From Corythoichthys intestinalis (lineage: Eukaryota; Chordata; Actinopteri; Syngnathiformes; Syngnathidae), in NCBI RefSeq assembly GCF_030265065.1, contig NC_080416.1:25008501-25072500 (forward strand): DNA of 64,000 nt. Direction: 5' to 3'. Under the pieces are notes generated by a model. That model saw nothing but the letters and a program-made list of their open reading frames with translations, was not told where the DNA came from and made no database searches. Both the position numbers and the translations under genes were made by a program. This document shows, piece by piece, positions 58,689-64,000 of the stretch (its first letter is position 1; each line of letters opens with the position of its first letter).

Positions 58689-60318
58689 CAGTGTCTTGCA
58701 AAAGTATTCGGCCCCCTTGAACCTTGCAACCCTTCGCCACATTTCAGGCTTCAAACATAAAGATATAAAATTTTAATTTTTTGTCAAGAGTCAACAACAA
58801 GTGGGACACAATCGTGAAGTGGAACAACATTTATTGGATAATTTAAACTTTTTTAACAAATAAAAAACTGAAAAGTGGGGCGTGCAATATTATTCGGCCC
58901 CCTTGCGTTAATACTTTGTAGCGCCACCTTTTGCTCCAATTACAGCTGCAAGTCGCTTGGGGTATATTTCTATCAGTTTTGCACATCGAGAGACTGACAT
59001 TCTTGCCCATTCTTCCTTGCAAAACAGCTCGAGCTCAGTGAGGTTGGATGGAGAGTGTTTGTGAACAGCAGTCTTCAGCTCTTTCCACAGATTCTTGATT
59101 GGATTCAGGTCTGGACTTTGACTTGGCCATTCTAACACCTGGATACGTTTATTTTTTAACCATTCCATTGTAGATTTGGCTTTATGTTTTAGATCATTGT
59201 CCCGTTGGAAGATAAATCTCCGTCCCAGTCTCAGGTCTTGTGCAGATACCAACAGGTTTTCTTCTAGAATGTTCCTGTATTTGGCTGCATCCATCTTCCC
59301 GTCAATTTTAACCATCTTCCCTGTCCCTGCTGAAGAAAAGCAGGCCCAAACCATGATGCTGCCACCACCATGTTTGACAGTGGGGATGGTGTGTTCAGGG
59401 TGATGAGCTGTGTTGCTTTTACGCCAAACATATCGTTTTGCATTGTGGCCAAAAAGTTCAATTTTGGTTTCATCTGACCAGAGCACCTTCTTCCACATGT
59501 TTGGTGTGTCTCCCAGGTGGCTTGTGGCAAACTTTAAACGAGACTTTTTATGGATATCTTTGAGAAATGGCTTTCTTCTTGCCACTCTTCCATAAAGGCC
59601 AGATTTGTGCAGTGTACGACTGATTGTTGTCCTATGGACAGACTCTCCCACCTCAGCTGTAGATCTCTGCAGTTCATCCAGAGTGATCATGGGCCTCTTG
59701 GCTGCATCTCTGATCAGTTTTCTCCTTGTTTGAGAAGAAAGTTTGGAAGGACGGCCGGGTCTTGGTAGATTTGCAGTGGTCTGATGCTCCTTCCATTTCA
59801 ATATGATGGCTTGCACAGTGCTCTTTGAGATGTTTAAAGCTTGGGAAATCTTTTTGTATCCAAATCCGGCTTTAAACTTCTCCACAACAGTATCTCGGAC
59901 CTGCCTGGTGTGTTCCTTGGTTTTCATAATGCTCTCTGCACTTTAAACAGAACCCTGAGACTATCACAGAGCAGGTGCATTTATACGGAGACTTGATTAC
60001 ACACATTTGGATTCTATTTATCATCATCGGTCATTTAGGACAACATTGGATCATTCAGAGATCCTCACTGAACTTCTGGAGTGAGTTTGCTGCACTGAAA
60101 GTAAAGGGGCCGAATAATATTGCACGCCCCACTTTTCAGTTTTTTATTTGTTAAAAAAGTTTAAATTATCCAATAAATGTTGTTCCACTTCACGATTGTG
60201 TCCCACTTGTTGTTGATTATTGACAAAAAAATTACATTTCATATCTTTATGTTTGAAGCCTGAAATGTGGCGAAAGGTTGCAAGATTCAAGGGGGCCGAA
60301 TACTTTTGCAAGGCACTG
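58689..60318 (-). mobile_element. Tc1-like element, family 'CAGTGCCTTGC', copy 2 (1630 bp)
   Basis: TA at 58687-58688 and 60319-60320. The ends are CAGTGTCTTGCAAAAGTATT and, inverted, CAGTGCCTTGCAAAAGTATT. Full length, with an open transposase frame. Nearly identical to 6874-8500. Confidence 0.97.
58908..59927 (-). CDS. Tc1-like transposase, full-length frame but catalytic Glu replaced by Lys (339 aa)
   Basis: Tc1-like transposases bind the terminal repeats through a paired HTH (about residues 1-115) and cut with a DD34E RNase H-like domain. This frame is uninterrupted from MKTKEHTRQVRDTVVEKF to GGATKY. GRPSK (58-62) is the AT-hook-like linker. Asp152 (WSDETK) and Asp243 (QRDND) are present. 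Residue 278, 34 residues after Asp243, is Lys (NPIKNLW; codon at 59094-59096) where active enzymes have Glu. The sister copy at 6874-8500 has Glu, and the difference is a single change at a CpG. QRDNDLKHKA also departs from the usual QQDNDPKHKA. It should bind DNA but not cut. Sitting in a laptm4b intron, it is not a host gene. Confidence 0.92.
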   Translation of the reverse strand: MKTKEHTRQVRDTVVEKFKAGFGYKKISQALNISKSTVQAIILKWKEHQTTANLPRPGRPSKLSSQTRRKLIRDAAKRPMITLDELQRSTAEVGESVHRTTISRTLHKSGLYGRVARRKPFLKDIHKKSRLKFATSHLGDTPNMWKKVLWSDETKIELFGHNAKRYVWRKSNTAHHPEHTIPTVKHGGGSIMVWACFSSAGTGKMVKIDGKMDAAKYRNILEENLLVSAQDLRLGRRFIFQRDNDLKHKAKSTMEWLKNKRIQVLEWPSQSPDLNPIKNLWKELKTAVHKHSPSNLTELELFCKEEWARMSVSRCAKLIEIYPKRLAAVIGAKGGATKY

Positions 60319-60645
60319 TAAGGTGCGCCCTTTATTGCGGAAAATACGGTATCTTTTTGTAATATGTATGGATGCAGTGCGGCTAATTTAGCTAAATAAG
60401 CATCTTGTGAGGCTTTATTTTAGTATCGGTTTCACACGTAAGGAAATTTAACTTACTGCACATCTACATAAAATTATAATCAATATAAAGATTTATACTA
60501 ATACATTGTTGTAGCTTCCAGCCAAAGTAAGAGAACTTATGTAGTTGCTTTATGTCTTTTCGTAATATTTAGCTAATTTAGCCGCACGTAGAAATACGTA
60601 ATATAACAACTTTACCTAGTAATATTACGACTTCTTTCTTGTAAT

Positions 60646-61351
60646 CCGTGCTGTAACGATTAATCGTTTAATTCGAGTAATTTGATTAGATAAAAGCTTC
60701 GAATCAAATTTTGCTGCTTCGAGGATTCGTTTAATTTGAGTGACTTTGTAATGGTTTGTTTTGGAAGTGTTGCATTCGGTTTTATTGATTACACTAGTGG
60801 CAACAGTGAATATGCAATAACTTGTCTAATGGCTGAATGCAGTTGCTCCTTGTTAAGTCCAACATAAAGTATGTTTTGTTTTAGCTAATATGTTTGTTTA
60901 TGCATTTGACATTTAGTTAAAAAAAAAAAAAAGCTAGCGTTTTATAGCACTTAAGCTAGCTGACTTTTGCTACGCAAGTTAGGCAATTGTTCTTTTGTTG
61001 TACTTAAATCCTCATTTATTATTATTTTTAAATATTTTTTTAGGCTAAGCTCAGGTATTTTAATTTATTTTTAAATGCATTTTTTGCTCTTGTGAAATGA
61101 AAGTGCAATTCTGCATAGTTTGAAGAAACACTCAAAAATTTTATTTTGTATTCGTATTTAATGCTCTTTTGAAAGAGTAATCTTACCAAGCCAAAGTAAA
61201 TATTTTTGCAAGCATAAATACTTGTATATTTGTTTTACATATTCTAAAATTTATTCTGCAACGCATTAAATGTTTGTAATCCAATTACTTAATTATTCGA
61301 ACTAATTGAGGGATTAATCGTTTACCTAAATAATCGATAGCTGCAGCCTTA
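60646..61351. mobile_element. hAT MITE 'TAGGGCTGCAG', copy 3
   Basis: The end CCGTGCTGTAACGATTAATC and the inverted TAAGGCTGCAGC lie inside a perfect 8-bp duplication CTTGTAAT (60638-60645, 61352-61359). 706 bp, homologous to 39348-39778. Confidence 0.85.
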
Positions 61352-61359
61352 CTTGTAAT

Positions 61360-62982
61360 ATGACTTTATTCTCTTAATCCTTTTTAAAACATTTTTTAAT
61401 TCGTATAGCCCTAATACTCAGTCGTACATATGAACTGATCGTCTGAAAAATCTGGTACAACTTAAATGCAGAGTGAGTCTTTTTGCCCAAAAAGTTACTT
61501 TCTTATTTTGTTGTTTGTGGAGCGGCTGTTTTCTCGCCGTGCTCCTTCAACTTACATCTCATCAGGCATCAGCGGCGCTGAGGTGGGACTTGGCAGGCGA
61601 ACAGCAGGTTCATTGTGTTTGTATGTGAAAAGACCAAGCGGCGTGCTATGCTCGCACCCGTGCCAAAAAAAGTAAAGCAACGAGCCGCTCCAATTTCCCC
61701 CCTTGAAACCATCTGCTCATTCTAAAAAGTGAGAAGAGGGAAAGTGATCCATCTTCTAAACAAGTATCAGTAAAAGCCGCGCTGCCATCTTTGGACGTGC
61801 GCCCAGTATACTTTGATTAGCGTCCAGAGGAGCATCCGTCAGACTTGCACTCTCTAAATTTCATGATATTGGAGAAATCTACAGACGGCAACAAAGTATT
61901 TGCACTTGGTTCCTTTCCACCACTGGCATCTGTGCATTCAGGCGTGAGGAAATGAACTTCCTGCTGCTCTCTTGAGCGTGTGATCAACTTGTAGTGTGCG
62001 CGGAAATGGAAATGTTCACAGCTTCATGATGTGTGATGCGTTCTGATTCATCACAGAAGGATATGATGAAAACATCCGAGTTGTGAGTGAGCAATGTTCA
62101 TCGAGTGTGCGCGCGCTTATGGAAACATATACGGGAGACAAATAGAGGTATACCCATTCAACAAGGCTTAGAAAAGAAAGATATGAATGATATGAAATAT
62201 CGGATATTCGCTTAATGAAAATTCACAACATTAATTATTGATAATAGTAAGTTGGAATAGTTGTACGTTGAAAAATAATTACTGAGGTTTGTGGTTTTAT
62301 TTGTAAAACGTTTTCAATATTTCATTATATTTGAAATTAGACAATTATTAAGTCACAAAGCTCAGAGTGTTGACATTTTATATTGAAGAATTAAATAACA
62401 ATTATTAAATGTCAATATTATATGCTAAATTCTATTTCTGTTTTGGCATATTTTCCAATTTGTGCATTTCTCTCCTAACTGTATATTTAATAATAATATA
62501 CTGTTTCATTGCATTTTTTGACTAATTTTATCAATAGTTAAAGATAATAGTAAAATATTTCAAAAATTAATTTCGGCAATATTTGAAATTACATTTTGCG
62601 TCTAAATTACAATTTAATCAATTGTAATTGAAAATTGAAATTCGATTATGTCAAATATGTACAGTATGTTTGACAAATTTTCAAAAATAATCAATAAAGG
62701 TAGTCCCCAGGTTACGACGTACCTGACTTGATGTGATTTTGACTTTATGAGTCTCGTTTGCCGTTTTGTCTCCAGTTGTTTTTTGTTTTTGTTTTTTTTA
62801 TAGTCGCATAACAGTTTCTTGTCCGCCCCCTCTCAGCATTCATGGTAAGTACAGTATATTATTTGACATTTAATTTTGTTATCTATTAAATCTAAATGGT
62901 TCATCTTTAATTCGTGTGCATATCTGGTATTTCATTGTACTACCTTTTGCACTATAAGGCACACCTGAATATAAGCCGCCAC
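61360..62982. other. intergenic or laptm4b intron, no exon recognised
   Basis: 61460-62110 is GC-richer and free of recognisable repeats but shows no laptm4b motif on either strand. 62160-62900 is strongly AT-rich. At 62931-62975 a short piece of the 'CCGTATTTT..CACTATAAGG' MITE family remains. Confidence 0.35.
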
Positions 62983-63071
62983 TAGGCCTGAACGATATTG
63001 GAAAAAACTATTGTTGCGATTTTTTTTAGGTGTGCAATATATTGCGATATTATATTGCGATAGTAAATAGT

Positions 63072-63106
<35 letters not shown>

Positions 63107-64000
63107 AAATATTCACTAGATGACTTGAATAGCTGTTTGGAAATACTTTGCATGACACACCGTGACCACAGTGTATTCATATAATACCGTTTCATTTGTG
63201 AATGATTAAGATTGCTGTATTATTATGAAGGGATCCAGGAAGCCATGTCTGCACAAAATAGATAATTTCTTGAACACAATATTTGACACTTCAACAGCAG
63301 CAAATACATTAAATGACAAATAAAAGAGCAGGTGCATTCGTCCCCTGAGTTTTTGACCAAATATAACAATAAATAACAACTTCGGTAAAATAACAACAAA
63401 GTTGTAAACATATTTGAACAAAAATATTAAATATGACAAATAAGAGTTGTTCACAAACTATAACAATAAATAAGAACCTCAGTAAAACAATAAAGTTGTC
63501 AACATATTTGAACTTAAATATTAAATCTGTCAAATAAAAGTGCAAGTGCATTAGTCCCCTGAGTTGTTTACACAAAATATAACAATATAGAACTGCAAAA
63601 CTGCAACAAAGTTGTAAAAATATTAAAAAAATATTAAGTATCAAAACTTTATGTGCAGCTGTACTATAGTTATTTGAAAAATACGATTTACAGTTAATTT
63701 AAATATAAAAGAAACAGAAACTCAATTGAACTTGTAAATAATTGAACTGAATAACAGCAAATAACTGATGAATAACAGAACCATTTTAACTCCCAAATTT
63801 ATGTATTTGTCTGCATATCGTCCACCTTCCTTGCTCAGCAATTCTCAACTGGGTCTCATAGGTTTTTGGCCAAGACTACTAGTTTATCCACCATTGCAGG
63901 CTTGAGACAACAACGTTGGCACGTAACAATGTTCCCACCTGTACTAAAAAGCCTCTGATGGGAAGCTCGTAGCAGGAATGCATAGATACCTGCGTTTTAA
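62983..64000 (-). mobile_element. hAT element, partial, runs off the window
   Basis: It starts TAGGCCTGAACGATATTGGA, a common hAT end in fish, followed by an A-run (63073-63098). Low-complexity direct repeats ('CAAATAAAAGAGCAGGTGCA', about 110 bases apart) fill 63300-63600. It ends in transposase sequence at the right edge. The other end is outside. Confidence 0.7.
63856..64000 (-). pseudogene. hAT transposase C-terminus (hATC dimerisation region), partial
   Basis: The minus strand to the stop at 63856-63858 reads HQRLFSTGGNIVTCQRCCLK then PAMVDKLVVLAKNL. This is the hATC motif (S-E-R-x-F-S-x-x-G) in which Ser-Glu-Arg has become His-Gln-Arg. The catalytic part would lie beyond 64000. Confidence 0.75.

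Larger units (their letters stand above)
57472..60349. mobile_element. MITE 'CCGTATTTTCCGCACTATAAG', copy 3, carrying a hAT and a Tc1-like element
   Basis: Between TA dinucleotides (57470-57471, 60350-60351). The ends are CTGTATTTTCCACACTGTAAGG and, inverted, CCGTATTTTCCGCAATAAAG. Almost its whole length consists of two later insertions; the MITE's own sequence is about 230 bases. Confidence 0.75.

Noticed and set aside
56142-64000. Upstream laptm4b exons
   Set aside because: No stretch matching the first three membrane segments was readable on the minus strand; they are probably beyond the window.

Overview
This is a stretch of AT-rich vertebrate nuclear DNA, almost certainly from a teleost fish. 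The evidence is intron-bearing vertebrate genes (mrpl9, a TMEM272-like gene, erich5, rida, rpl30, laptm4b) with GT-AG splice sites, embedded in a dense crust of fish-type cut-and-paste transposons. These are six Tc1-like families, many hAT elements with 8-bp target duplications, Harbinger, ISL2EU and TTAA-type elements, plus a few LINE tails. There is no bacterial operon, CRISPR array, tRNA or rRNA. All gene calls rest on my reading of translated exons and remembered protein families; no search was run.

Layout, left to right. 2.46-4.61 kb: mrpl9 on the minus strand (mitochondrial ribosomal protein bL9m), exons 1-5, with the last exon(s) off the left edge. 5.1-8.5 kb: two Tc1-like copies, one holding a LINE 3' end. 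8.64-9.49 kb: a complete four-exon TMEM272-like membrane protein gene on the minus strand. 9.7-13.8 kb: hAT, minisatellite, foldback MITE and a triple-nested hAT/Harbinger stack. 14.1-17.1 kb: erich5 on the plus strand, with a Tc1-like element in its last intron. 17.4-20.0 kb: a Tc1-like element split by a hAT. 20.5-27.9 kb: rida on the minus strand, six exons, with three transposons in two of its introns. 28.2-35.1 kb: nested hAT elements, one holding an ISL2EU derivative with THAP and YqaJ-type exons. 35.4-36.7 kb: rpl30 on the plus strand. 37-51 kb: transposons and unassigned sequence. 51.6-56.1 kb: the last two coding exons of laptm4b on the minus strand, the rest lying beyond the right edge. 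57.5-64 kb: a MITE carrying a hAT and a near-complete Tc1 copy, then more hAT remains.

The genes do not form one pathway. Their clustering is conserved synteny: laptm4b, rpl30, erich5 and rida are also neighbours on human 8q22. Relative to that order, the erich5-rida pair appears inverted with respect to rpl30-laptm4b. Copies of one repeat lie in opposite orientation on either side of the pair (9.7-11.3 kb and 28.1-34.0 kb). MATN2, which sits between LAPTM4B and RPL30 in human, was not found here.

The most informative non-gene signals are the nested insertions with readable target duplications, the empty sites preserved in sister repeat copies, and a full-length Tc1 transposase reading frame whose third catalytic residue is changed from Glu to Lys.
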